Shown piece after piece: positions 1 through 6,828 of a DNA stretch of 14,828 nucleotides; position 1 is the stretch's first letter, and the number at the start of each line of letters is the position of its first letter. The DNA lies in assembly GCA_946482635.1 (NCBI GenBank), contig CAMLSG010000132.1, positions 1 to 14,828 on the forward strand, read 5' to 3'. The stretch comes from an uncultured Duganella sp. (lineage in GTDB: Bacteria; Pseudomonadota; Gammaproteobacteria; Burkholderiales; Burkholderiaceae). A program made the position numbers and the translations under genes. Below the pieces are notes generated by a model. The model was given only the letters and a program-made list of their open reading frames with translations. It did not search any database and was not told where the DNA came from.

Positions 1-2
1 TG

Positions 3-107
3 ATGCGCCGCGAAGGCATCCGCTGGCTGTCGTCGACCACCAAGTCGATCGAAGAGATTTCGACCACCATCCTGCAGGAAATCAAGCCGAATCGTTCAGT
101 TTACTAG
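3..107 (+). CDS. ppsR: C-terminal fragment of PEP synthase regulatory protein (PpsR/DUF299-like)
   Basis: Only the last 34 codons are in the window. The frame is open from the left edge and stops with TAG at 105-107. The ATG at 3-5 is internal, not a start. The fragment reads [15 protein letters not shown], then [12 protein letters not shown], and ends in NRSVY. A Trp-Leu-(S/D)-Ser/Thr-Thr stretch followed by SIEEI(S/A)T and an amphipathic helix is how I recall the C-terminus of the bifunctional ADP-dependent kinase/Pi-dependent pyrophosphorylase that switches PEP synthase off and on by threonine phosphorylation. The catalytic P-loop part lies outside the window, so the call rests on this tail alone. 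The gene converges on the EAL regulator with a 2-bp gap. The gene name is probable, not certain. Confidence 0.6.
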   Translation: MRREGIRWLSSTTKSIEEISTTILQEIKPNRSVY

Positions 108-109
108 GG

Positions 110-1309
110 TCAGAAGAAGTTTTTCCAGTCGCCCAGCCAGCCCGGAATCTCGCCTACCGGCATCGGGTTGGCAATGTAAAAACCCTGGGCGAAGGTGCAG
201 CCCAGTCCTTGCAGGAAGTCCCAATCTTCCCTTGTCTCCACGCCTACCGCGCACGCGTGGCGCGACAGGCTGCGCGCCAGTCCGAGGAAGGATTTCAGTA
301 CCGTGCCAATGGGGCGCTTGCGCGAGGCGCCGTCGACGAAGCTGGGATCGATCTTCAGTTCCGAGAATGGAATGGCGGCCAGCAGCTGCAGGTTGGAGCG
401 CCCGGTGCCGTAGTCGTCGATCGCCAGGCCGAACCCCATCATGCGCAGGCGCAGCAGGCGCTCGAGGAAATGCGGGTTGGAGGTCAGCACCGACGCTTCC
501 GTAATCTCGAACGTGACGTAACCGGGCAGGATGCGATGCCGCTCAAGGCATGCCGTCATCTGGTCGACGAACTGGGGATGCGCCAGCGTACTGGGGTCCA
601 CATTGACCGAAAACGAGATCGGGATGCCCTTGTCGTGCAGGGAGCGGCAGGCGGCTACCGATTTCTCGATCATGCACCAGTCGAGGAAGTCGATGCGGCG
701 CACACTTTCCAGTACCGGAACGAATGCCGATGGCCCCAGCACGCCATGTTCGGGGTGGCGCCAGCGGGCGAACATTTCCAGTCCTTTGACGGCGCCGGTT
801 TCAAGCTCGATCTTGGGCTGGAAGTAAGGGTCGAATTCGCGCTGCTGCAGGCCCCGCCCCACTTCGGCAAAGGTGAATTCAGGATGCGGCCGGCCGGGTT
901 CCGCCTCGACGGGCGGCCCGGCATAGTTGGCAATCAGTTCCTGCAGCCTGGCCGAGGTGATTGGCTTGCTCGAACTGCCCAATACATCGAGCCCGTAGGC
1001 TTCAGCCATGGTTTCGACGGAAAACAGGACGTCGGCGCTTTGCGACGCAAGGATAATGATGCCCGCCCGGCAGTCGATTTCAGCCAGGCGCCGGATCACT
1101 TCCAGTCCATCCATGCCGGGCAGGGTCAGGTCCATCACGGCGATGTTGGCTGGCGGATTGAGGCCGATTTCCAGCAGGCGCAACGCGCCCAGGCCGTCGG
1201 ATGCCGGTGTGACGTGCTGGGCGCCCAGGTGGCGCAGCATGCCAACCAATAGCTCACGCTGGACGGCTTCGCCCTCGGCGACCAGGAAGTGCAAGCTTGC
1301 AATTTCCAT
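110..1309 (-). CDS. Receiver-EAL response regulator, probably degenerate c-di-GMP phosphodiesterase
   Basis: 399 aa from the preferred ATG at 1307-1309, which has TGGA at 1319-1322 about 9 nt upstream. An ATG three codons earlier (1316-1318) abuts that GGA and looks less likely. Residues 5-125 form a CheY-like receiver with phosphoacceptor D60 (in VMDLTLPGMDG), S89 and K115. Of the usual acidic pair, E12 is kept but the second position is G13. A linker of about 25 residues leads to an EAL domain (about 148-390). It has E178 in a variant EMF signature, N236, E268 in FEITE, D298/D299 in DDYGTG, K319 in LKID and Q375. The usual AEGVET motif reads AVGVET, so the glutamate given the general-base role in RocR-type enzymes is V355. 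The protein is cytoplasmic, with no membrane segment. REC-EAL proteins normally hydrolyse c-di-GMP under phosphorylation control. Here weak or absent activity, or a binding/effector role, is plausible. It is last in the minus-strand gene train, 28 bp after the RNA methyltransferase. Confidence 0.88.
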   Translation of the reverse strand: MEIASLHFLVAEGEAVQRELLVGMLRHLGAQHVTPASDGLGALRLLEIGLNPPANIAVMDLTLPGMDGLEVIRRLAEIDCRAGIIILASQSADVLFSVETMAEAYGLDVLGSSSKPITSARLQELIANYAGPPVEAEPGRPHPEFTFAEVGRGLQQREFDPYFQPKIELETGAVKGLEMFARWRHPEHGVLGPSAFVPVLESVRRIDFLDWCMIEKSVAACRSLHDKGIPISFSVNVDPSTLAHPQFVDQMTACLERHRILPGYVTFEITEASVLTSNPHFLERLLRLRMMGFGLAIDDYGTGRSNLQLLAAIPFSELKIDPSFVDGASRKRPIGTVLKSFLGLARSLSRHACAVGVETREDWDFLQGLGCTFAQGFYIANPMPVGEIPGWLGDWKNFF

Positions 1310-1318
1310 AACGCCCAT

Positions 1319-1322
1319 TCCA
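1319..1322 (-). promoter_or_regulatory. Weak ribosome binding site deciding the EAL regulator start
   Basis: The minus strand reads TGGA, then ATGGGCGTT, then ATG. This puts the purine stretch 9 nt before the ATG at 1307-1309, but directly against the earlier ATG at 1316-1318. The later ATG is therefore the better start. The match to AGGAGG is short. Confidence 0.4.
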
Positions 1323-1337
1323 GCATGGTTAGTATTA

Positions 1338-2123
1338 TTAAGTCAGATTTTGCCTTACTTGCTCGAAAAAGCATACTGCGGCGCAGGCGGCGACGTTCAG
1401 CGATTCGACTTTGCCCAGGTGCGGCACGATGACACGGTGGGTGGCGTTGCTCAGAAGTGTGTCGGATACGCCCTGCCCCTCATGGCCGAATATCCAGGCG
1501 ACCGGGCGTTTCAGGTCCAGCTTATAGAGCTGTTCGGCGGCGTAGCCGCTGGTGGCCAGGGTGGCGATTTGGGCGCCCTGCACCAGTTGCGGCAGGTCGA
1601 CGTTTTCGTAGATATCCAGCACAAAGTGGGCGCCCATGGCGGCACGCAGCACTTTCGGCGACCAGCAGAAGGCGGTGCCGGGGGCGCAGTACACTTCCTC
1701 CACGCCGGCCGCGGCGGCGCTGCGCAGGATGGAGCCGACGTTGCCCGGGTCCTGCACGTTATCCAGCAGGACGGCGTTGACGCCCAGGGCTTGCGGCACG
1801 TCTTTCTGCGGCGTGGCGATCAGGAACATCAGGCCCACGCCGTGCTCCACCTGGCTGACCGCGTGGTAAAGCTGGTCGGTCAGGCACAGGATGTGGGCGT
1901 GCTCGGCTTCGAGGCGGGAAATGATGGCCGCCACTTCGGGGTTCTGCAGCGCGCTTTCTGCCACCACGGCTTGTTCAGGGTGGCCGCGCAGTTCGAGCCA
2001 GGTCTCGCACAGGTGCACGCCATCCAGCAGGCTGCGGCCGGCCTTGCGGCGCGCCTGCGAGTTGGTGGCCAGCTTGGACAGTTCTTTGTATTGCGCGTTG
2101 TCGCGCGAGGTAATGTGCTTCAC
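1338..2123 (-). CDS. SpoU/TrmH-family RNA 2'-O-ribose methyltransferase
   Basis: 261 aa. It transfers a methyl group from S-adenosylmethionine to a ribose 2'-OH in rRNA or tRNA. Residues 1-100 form the usual N-terminal substrate-binding region (starting [17 protein letters not shown]). The SPOUT knot domain follows with all three signatures: motif 1 at about 119-139 ([18 protein letters not shown], with N128 and R134), motif 2 at 210-220 ([11 protein letters not shown]) and motif 3 at 231-250 ([18 protein letters not shown]). The start is GTG (2121-2123) and overlaps the rnhB stop as GTGA. GGAG at 2132-2135, 8 nt upstream, supports this start and implies translational coupling. It resembles the RlmB/TsnR-like subgroup that sits beside rnhB in related bacteria. 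The target nucleotide cannot be read from the sequence, so no symbol is given. Confidence 0.9.
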   Translation of the reverse strand: MKHITSRDNAQYKELSKLATNSQARRKAGRSLLDGVHLCETWLELRGHPEQAVVAESALQNPEVAAIISRLEAEHAHILCLTDQLYHAVSQVEHGVGLMFLIATPQKDVPQALGVNAVLLDNVQDPGNVGSILRSAAAAGVEEVYCAPGTAFCWSPKVLRAAMGAHFVLDIYENVDLPQLVQGAQIATLATSGYAAEQLYKLDLKRPVAWIFGHEGQGVSDTLLSNATHRVIVPHLGKVESLNVAACAAVCFFEQVRQNLT

Positions 2124-2737
2124 AGGTCACGCTCCAGGACTTCACGCACCGGCGCAAAGCTGCGGCGGTGCACTGGCGAGGCGCCGTGCTCGCGCAGGCG
2201 CTCAAGGTGCAGCGCGGTGCCATAGCCTTTGTGCTGGTCGAAGCCGTACTGCGGATATTTCTTGTGCAGCTTGACCAGGGCGGCATCGCGCGCGGTCTTG
2301 GCCAGGATGGAGGCGGCAGAAATGGATTCGATCTTGTCGTCGCCTTCGACGATGGCAATGCTCTGGATGCGCATCACAGGGCACTTGTTGCCGTCGATCA
2401 GGGCCAGGGTCGGCACGGTCTGCAACGCGTACACGGCGCGCTTCATGGCCAGCAGGCTGGCTTGCAGGATGTTCAGGCGGTCGATTTCCTCTTCCGACGC
2501 CTTAGCTACGGCCCAGGCGATGGCATGCTCGCGGATCAGCGGCGCCAGTTCGTCGCGCTTCGCCTCGTTGAGCTTCTTGGAATCGCGCAGGCCTGGAATC
2601 GGGCGGTTGCGGTCCAGGATCACGGCGGCGGCAAAGACCGGGCCGGCCAAAGGACCGCGCCCCGCCTCATCGACGCCGCAGATGATCTCCTCGAGGGAAT
2701 ATGGAAGGTCGTCAAACAGACCAGGTTGTGGGGTCAT
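2120..2737 (-). CDS. rnhB: Ribonuclease HII
   Basis: 205 aa from the ATG at 2735-2737, close to the 198 aa of the E. coli enzyme. It cleaves the RNA strand of RNA-DNA hybrids and initiates removal of single ribonucleotides from DNA. The catalytic acids are D23 and E24 (in [15 protein letters not shown]), D115 (in LIDGNKCP) and D133 (in EGDDKIES), with the same 18-residue spacing between the last two as in E. coli. [12 protein letters not shown] and the C-terminal [11 protein letters not shown] match the family. The frame stays open for 21 more codons up to 2800, but those codons translate an inverted repeat and do not look like RNase HII, so the shorter form is preferred. Upstream is a purine-rich AGAAAGAAGCAGGG without a strong Shine-Dalgarno match. 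Its last bases overlap the RNA methyltransferase start. Confidence 0.95.
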   Translation of the reverse strand: MTPQPGLFDDLPYSLEEIICGVDEAGRGPLAGPVFAAAVILDRNRPIPGLRDSKKLNEAKRDELAPLIREHAIAWAVAKASEEEIDRLNILQASLLAMKRAVYALQTVPTLALIDGNKCPVMRIQSIAIVEGDDKIESISAASILAKTARDAALVKLHKKYPQYGFDQHKGYGTALHLERLREHGASPVHRRSFAPVREVLERDL

Positions 2738-2764
2738 GACCCTGCTTCTTTCTATTGCTGGCTT

Positions 2765-2801
2765 CGTGTCAACCGCGGAGCCTGACCCCAAGGTTGACAC
2801 G
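2765..2801. repeat. 10-bp perfect inverted repeat with GGGGTCAGG loop, possible REP-like element
   Basis: On the plus strand the arms are CGTGTCAACC (2765-2774) and GGTTGACACG (2792-2801), perfect reverse complements separated by 17 nt. On the minus strand the loop contains TTGGGGTCAGGCTCCGC. It fills most of the 67-bp gap between lpxB (stop 2805-2807) and rnhB (start 2737). No T-tract follows on the minus strand, so it is not a typical intrinsic terminator. A long perfect stem with a GGGGTCAG core is what I recall of short dispersed palindromes (REP/RAYT type) in betaproteobacteria. That identity is inference. Confidence 0.6.
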
Positions 2802-2804
2802 GGC

Positions 2805-3959
2805 TTATCTGTTGATGACCTTCAGGACTGCGGCGGCGCCTTCCTGGGCGCTGTTTCGCAGCAGGCTGTGATGCATGTCGGTGAAGCGCTGCACCAGTTG
2901 CAGGCGGTGCGGCACGTCACTCAGCTGTTTCCACATGGCGTCGGCCAGCGTCTCGGCGGTGGCTGCGTTCTGCAGCATTTCCGGCACCAGGAATTCGCGC
3001 GCCAGGATGTTCGGCAGGCCGATCCACGGCTGGTAGCCCATATGCCTCATGATATGCCAGGATGCGGCCATCATCTTGTAGGCGATCACCATCGGCTTCT
3101 TGAACAGGGCTACTTCCAGCGAGGCCGTGCCGGAGGCTACCAGCACCGCGTCGGCGGCACAGATGGCGGTGTGCGACTGGCCATCCAGCAGCATCAGCTC
3201 GACATCCTGCAGGCCGGCTTCGGCCACCAGTTCCAGGAAATACTTGCGCTGCTTTTCGCCTGCCATCGGCACCACGAATTTCAGCGTGCGGTCGCGCTGC
3301 AGCAGCAGCTTGCAGGCGCCGATGAAGGCGGCGCTGTTGTACTTCAGCTCTGCCATGCGGCTGCCGGGCATGACGCAGACCACGTTGGCGTCTTCGGCAA
3401 TGCCCAGCTGGCGCCGCGCGCCGGCTTCGTCGGGCTGCACCGGGATCACTTCGGCCAGCGGGTGGCCGACGTAGGTCACGGGCACGCCTGCCTTCTTGTA
3501 GATCGCTTCCTCGAACGGGAAGATCACCAGCATGTGCGATACCGACTTGATGATTTTCTTGATGCGGCCACCGCGCCAGGCCCAGATCTGCGGGCCGATG
3601 TAGTGGATGGTCGGGATGCCGGCGTCGCGCAACTGTGCTTCCAGCCCCAGGTTGAAGCCCGGGTAGTCGGCGCCGATGAAGCAGGCGGGCCGCTCGGCCA
3701 GCAACTGGTCGCGCAGCGTGTTCTGGATGCCTTTCAGCTCGCGGTAGCGGGGAATGATCTCGAACAGCCCGCGCACCGTCATCTTCTCGATCGGCCATTG
3801 CGACTCGAAACCATGTTCCATCATGGCCGGGCCGCCGATGCCGTGGAAGCGCGCTTCGGGCAGGTGCGGGCGCAGGCCGCCCAACAGTCGGCCTGCCAGC
3901 AGGTCGCCGGACGGTTCGCCGGCGACGACTGCGATCGATACGTCAGCGGACGATGCCAC
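2805..3959 (-). CDS. lpxB: Lipid-A-disaccharide synthase
   Basis: 384 aa from the GTG at 3957-3959, against 382 aa in E. coli. This family GT19 enzyme joins UDP-2,3-diacylglucosamine and lipid X to give the tetra-acylated disaccharide-1-phosphate, at the cytoplasmic face of the inner membrane. Evidence is the N-terminal [27 protein letters not shown], a central [41 protein letters not shown], the nucleotide-sugar-binding region [15 protein letters not shown], and [20 protein letters not shown]. The frame is open up to an ATG at 4035-4037. That start would add 26 unrelated residues and overlap lpxA by 95 bp, whereas the GTG gives a 17-bp overlap and an N-terminus of the normal family type. No clear Shine-Dalgarno precedes the GTG, so coupling to lpxA translation is likely. 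Confidence 0.95.
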   Translation of the reverse strand: MASSADVSIAVVAGEPSGDLLAGRLLGGLRPHLPEARFHGIGGPAMMEHGFESQWPIEKMTVRGLFEIIPRYRELKGIQNTLRDQLLAERPACFIGADYPGFNLGLEAQLRDAGIPTIHYIGPQIWAWRGGRIKKIIKSVSHMLVIFPFEEAIYKKAGVPVTYVGHPLAEVIPVQPDEAGARRQLGIAEDANVVCVMPGSRMAELKYNSAAFIGACKLLLQRDRTLKFVVPMAGEKQRKYFLELVAEAGLQDVELMLLDGQSHTAICAADAVLVASGTASLEVALFKKPMVIAYKMMAASWHIMRHMGYQPWIGLPNILAREFLVPEMLQNAATAETLADAMWKQLSDVPHRLQLVQRFTDMHHSLLRNSAQEGAAAVLKVINR

Positions 3960-4734
3960 GGGTGGTCGTATCGAGGAATTCGCGCATCGCGCGCGCGTGG
4001 ACGGCGTCCGCTTCCGGCAGTTCGGCTTCGGCGGCAATCATCGCTGCCTTGGCTTCGTCCAGCGTCAGGCCGGAACGGTACAGGAGCTTGTACGCGTTGC
4101 GGATGGCGTTGATCTGCTCGCGGGTGAAGCCGCGGCGTTTCAGGCCTTCGATATTGACGCCGTGGGCGGCGGCCGGGTTGCCGTTCAACAGCACGAAAGG
4201 CGGCACGTCCTGGGTCAGGCTGGTGCTCATGCCGACGAAGGCGTGGGCGCCGATCTTGCAGAACTGGTGCACGTTGGCGAAGCCGGACATGATCACCCAG
4301 TCGCCGATCTCCACATGGCCCGCCATCTGCGCGTTGTTGGAGAAGATGGTGTTGTTGCCGACCACGCAGTCATGCGCCAGGTGGACGTAGGCCGAGATCC
4401 AGTTGTTGTTCCCCAGCCTGGTCACGCCCTTGTCCTGCACCGTGCCGAGATTGAAGGTGCAGAACTCGCGGATGGTGTTGTCGTCGCCGATTTCCAGGCG
4501 GGTCGGTTCGCCGTTCCATTTCTTGTCCTGCGGCGCGGCGCCGATGGACGAGAACTGGAAGAACTTGTTGTTCTTGCCGATCGTGGTATGGCCCTCGATC
4601 ACGACGTGCGGACCCACCACGGTGTTCTCGCCAATCACCACGTTCGGGCCAATGATCGTGTACGGGCCGATCTCGACGCCGGCAGCCAGTTCGGCTTTCG
4701 GGTCGACGATCGCGGTTGGGTGGATGGTTGCCAT
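3943..4734 (-). CDS. lpxA: UDP-N-acetylglucosamine acyltransferase
   Basis: 263 aa, the usual family length. It performs the first step of lipid A synthesis: transfer of a 3-hydroxyacyl chain from acyl carrier protein to the 3-OH of UDP-GlcNAc, in the cytoplasm as a trimer. The N-terminal part is a left-handed beta-helix of hexapeptide repeats (about 1-185: [18 protein letters not shown] and so on). A helical domain with [10 protein letters not shown] follows. Active-site histidines H118, H121 (in [12 protein letters not shown]), H140 and H156 (VHQFC) align with E. coli H122, H125, H144 and H160. The chain-length ruler position (E. coli G173) is M169, as in Pseudomonas aeruginosa, which predicts C10 selectivity. 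GGAG at 4742-4745, 7 nt before the ATG, supports the start. It lies 4 bp after fabZ and overlaps lpxB by 17 bp. Confidence 0.97.
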   Translation of the reverse strand: MATIHPTAIVDPKAELAAGVEIGPYTIIGPNVVIGENTVVGPHVVIEGHTTIGKNNKFFQFSSIGAAPQDKKWNGEPTRLEIGDDNTIREFCTFNLGTVQDKGVTRLGNNNWISAYVHLAHDCVVGNNTIFSNNAQMAGHVEIGDWVIMSGFANVHQFCKIGAHAFVGMSTSLTQDVPPFVLLNGNPAAAHGVNIEGLKRRGFTREQINAIRNAYKLLYRSGLTLDEAKAAMIAAEAELPEADAVHARAMREFLDTTTRGIVR

Positions 4735-4738
4735 GGTC

Positions 4739-5200
4739 TTACTCCACCGAGCGGATGGTGCACATCAGTTCAGCTTCCAGCGCTACCTGGCCGTCGACCG
4801 AGCCGACCGCCTTGTATTTCCAGATGCCGCGCGCGTTGCGCAGGATTTCCACGTCCATCTTCAGCTGGTCGCCAGGACCTACCGGGCGCTTGAAGCGCGC
4901 ATTGTCGATACCGACGAAGTACACCACCGAGTTTTCGTCCGGCTTGATGCCCATGGACTTGAACGACAGCAGGGCTGCGGTCTGCGCCATCGCTTCGATC
5001 ATCAGCACGCCCGGCATGACCGGCTTGTGCGGGAAGTGGCCGTTGAAGAACTCTTCGTTCACGGTCACGTTCTTGATGGCGGTGATGGACTTGTTCTCTT
5101 CATAAGAGATCACGCGATCAACCAGCAGCAGCGGGTAGCGGTGCGGCAGGTAAGCCTTGATCTCGCAGATGTCCATCGTTTTGTTTTCGGTAGTCGTCAT
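4739..5200 (-). CDS. fabZ: 3-hydroxyacyl-ACP dehydratase FabZ
   Basis: 153 aa, a single hot-dog-fold domain. It dehydrates 3-hydroxyacyl-ACP to trans-2-enoyl-ACP in fatty acid elongation and competes with LpxA/LpxD for the 3-hydroxyacyl-ACP pool, which explains its place between lpxD and lpxA. The signatures are [13 protein letters not shown] (about 18-30) and [21 protein letters not shown], with catalytic H55 and E69 in the same 14-residue spacing as E. coli H54/E68. The ATG overlaps the lpxD stop as ATGA, with GAAG-type purines just upstream inside lpxD. A second Met (codon 9, in [11 protein letters not shown]) is an alternative start, but it has no better ribosome binding site. The C-terminal [15 protein letters not shown] is normal, with no truncation. 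Confidence 0.96.
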   Translation of the reverse strand: MTTTENKTMDICEIKAYLPHRYPLLLVDRVISYEENKSITAIKNVTVNEEFFNGHFPHKPVMPGVLMIEAMAQTAALLSFKSMGIKPDENSVVYFVGIDNARFKRPVGPGDQLKMDVEILRNARGIWKYKAVGSVDGQVALEAELMCTIRSVE

Positions 5201-6252
5201 GATTCTTCGTCTTCGGTTTTAGTTTTAATGGTTTTTTCCAGCGCGCGCATTTTATCGCGCATCGTCGGCAGGTTGCGGACAATCGCAGCCGACTTCTCCC
5301 AGTCGCTGTTCTTGGCCAGCGGGTAAAAGCCCGTGTACTGGCCCGCTTCGGTGATCGAGCGCGATACCAGGCTGCCCGACGAAATATGGACGTGGTCCGC
5401 AATCGTCAGGTGGCCCAGGATCATCGCCGCGCCGCCGAAGGTGCAATGCTTGCCGATCTTTGCGCTGCCTGCCACGCCCACGCAGCCGGCCATGGCCGTG
5501 TGCGCGCCGATATGGCAGTTGTGGCCGATCTGGATCTGGTTGTCCAGCTTCACGCCGTCTTCAATAATGGTATCCGCCAGCGCGCCACGGTCTACCGTGG
5601 TATTGGCGCCGATGTCGACGTCGTCGCCGATCACCACGCGGCCCACCTGCGGGATGCGCACGTAGACGCCGCCGTCGTTGGCAAAGCCGAAGCCGTCGGT
5701 GCCGATCACGGCGCCCGAGTGGATGATGCCGCGCTTGCCGATCACGCACCTGGCATGGAAGGTCACGTTGGCAAAGAAGTGCGTGCCCTCGCCTACCTGC
5801 GCATCGCGGCCGATGTAGCAGCCGGCATCCAGCACCACGCCGGCGCCGATCACCGCGCCCGCCTCGACCACCACCTTGGGACCGACATGGGCGGTGGCGT
5901 CCACGCTGGCGGCCGGGTCGACGTAAGCCGTCGGGTGCACGCCGGCCGGGCGCACGTAGGCCGTCTGCGCTTCGAAAATCTGCGCGGCACGGGCAAAGTA
6001 TACATAGGGATTCTTGACGACGATGCGGGCGCCCTTATAGGTTTCGGCCACGGTGGCATCGTCATTGGCGCTGACAATCAGGGCTGCCGCCTGGCTTTGC
6101 CCCGCCTGCGAGCGGAATTTGCTGTTACTGAGGAAGCTGATATGCGAAGCGCCTGCATCGGTCAACGGCGCGATCCCGGCAACATAAAGTTCCGGGTCCC
6201 CCACCAGTTGGCCGCCCAGGCGCTCGACCAGTTCTCCTAGTCGAAGGCCCAT
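5197..6252 (-). CDS. lpxD: UDP-3-O-(3-hydroxyacyl)glucosamine N-acyltransferase
   Basis: 351 aa (E. coli 341). It adds the second 3-hydroxyacyl chain, at the 2-amino group, in lipid A synthesis. An N-terminal uridine-binding domain (about 1-100) contains [13 protein letters not shown]. The left-handed beta-helix of hexapeptide repeats follows (about 105-300), and then a C-terminal helix (about 315-345). Catalytic H244 lies in [12 protein letters not shown], equivalent to E. coli H239. [13 protein letters not shown] and [13 protein letters not shown] are family hallmarks. The last residues ([12 protein letters not shown]) are charged and coded by unusually A-rich codons, a typical disordered tail. 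The ATG at 6250-6252 is 19 bp after skp, with a modest GGA about 7 nt upstream. It overlaps fabZ by 4 bp. Confidence 0.97.
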   Translation of the reverse strand: MGLRLGELVERLGGQLVGDPELYVAGIAPLTDAGASHISFLSNSKFRSQAGQSQAAALIVSANDDATVAETYKGARIVVKNPYVYFARAAQIFEAQTAYVRPAGVHPTAYVDPAASVDATAHVGPKVVVEAGAVIGAGVVLDAGCYIGRDAQVGEGTHFFANVTFHARCVIGKRGIIHSGAVIGTDGFGFANDGGVYVRIPQVGRVVIGDDVDIGANTTVDRGALADTIIEDGVKLDNQIQIGHNCHIGAHTAMAGCVGVAGSAKIGKHCTFGGAAMILGHLTIADHVHISSGSLVSRSITEAGQYTGFYPLAKNSDWEKSAAIVRNLPTMRDKMRALEKTIKTKTEDEES

Positions 6253-6271
6253 CTTAAATCCAATCTATCTG

Positions 6272-6784
6272 TTATTTGTCCAGCGCTTCCAGCACCTTGT
6301 TGGTGATGTCGATGCGCGGGCTGGCCCACACGGCGTCCTGCAGGACGATGTCATAGCCTTCGGTCGTTGCAAGCTGCTTGATGATCTTCGTCGCCTTTTC
6401 GGCAATCGCAGCACGCTCCTCGTTGGTGCGCTGGTTCAGGTCTTCACGGAACTCGCGCTGGCGGCGCTGGAAATTCAGGTCTGCCTCGTAGGCTTCGCGC
6501 TGCAGCTTGCTGCGCTCAGGCTCGGCCTTGGCCGCGCCTTCCTTTTCCCATTTTTCGGCGGCGGCCTTGGAGCGCATGGCCAGTTCCTGCAGCGCCTTTT
6601 CGCGGCTGGAGAATTCCTCGCGCAGCTTGTTGTCGGCCAGCTTGGCCAGCTTCGATTCGTTGTAGATGCGCTCGGCGCTCAGCCAGGCAATCCGGGAGGA
6701 CTGCGCCAGCGCCGGTGCCGCGGCCATCATGCCCAGCGCCAGTACGGCAGCGATTTTGCCCAGGGTAGCGGTTGCAGTCTTCAA
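6272..6784 (-). CDS. skp: Periplasmic OMP chaperone Skp/OmpH
   Basis: 170 aa from a TTG start at 6782-6784. The protein is a trimeric 'jellyfish' chaperone that holds unfolded outer-membrane proteins for delivery to BamA. From the TTG it has a textbook Sec signal peptide: MKTATATLGK, a hydrophobic run, and AAAPALA cleaved before Q28. The mature part begins SSRIAWLSAERIYNESK, followed by a long charged coiled coil (about 45-135, rich in Lys, Glu, Arg and Gln) and a C-terminal EGYDIVLQDAVWASPRIDIT strand region. The frame can be extended to an ATG at 6827-6829 overlapping the bamA stop. That adds 15 residues (HLVHQSNLFGRR) before the signal peptide and has no ribosome binding site, whereas GGAG sits 7 nt before the TTG. 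Genes bamA and lpxD flank it, as in many proteobacteria. Confidence 0.92.
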   Translation of the reverse strand: MKTATATLGKIAAVLALGMMAAAPALAQSSRIAWLSAERIYNESKLAKLADNKLREEFSSREKALQELAMRSKAAAEKWEKEGAAKAEPERSKLQREAYEADLNFQRRQREFREDLNQRTNEERAAIAEKATKIIKQLATTEGYDIVLQDAVWASPRIDITNKVLEALDK

Positions 6785-6791
6785 CTCGATT

Positions 6792-6795
6792 CTCC
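6792..6795 (-). promoter_or_regulatory. Ribosome binding site supporting TTG start of skp
   Basis: The minus strand reads GGAG, then AATCGAG, then TTG. The spacing is 7 nt, which is optimal. The upstream ATG at 6827-6829 has only TTTCTG before it. This site is the main reason for calling the TTG as the start. Confidence 0.7.
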
Positions 6796-6828
6796 GTCCA
6801 AATAAGTTGCTTTGGTGCACTAAATGCA

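Noticed and set aside
209..1252. 347-codon plus-strand open frame opposite the EAL regulator
   Set aside because: The minus-strand frame carries clear receiver and EAL motifs. The plus frame is a shadow with no motif.
2738..2800. 21-codon N-terminal extension of rnhB
   Set aside because: The codons translate the inverted repeat and its flank ([14 protein letters not shown]). RNase HII proteins start close to the ICGVDEAG motif, so the ATG at 2737 is preferred.
2765..2801. Intrinsic terminator for lpxB
   Set aside because: The stem is good, but the minus strand continues AAGCCAGCAATAG with no T-run and the loop is 17 nt. A repeat element or RNA stem is a better description.
2229..4112. 627-codon open frame on the plus strand
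   Set aside because: It runs antisense through rnhB, the intergenic repeat and lpxB. No recognisable motif, and both minus-strand genes are certain.
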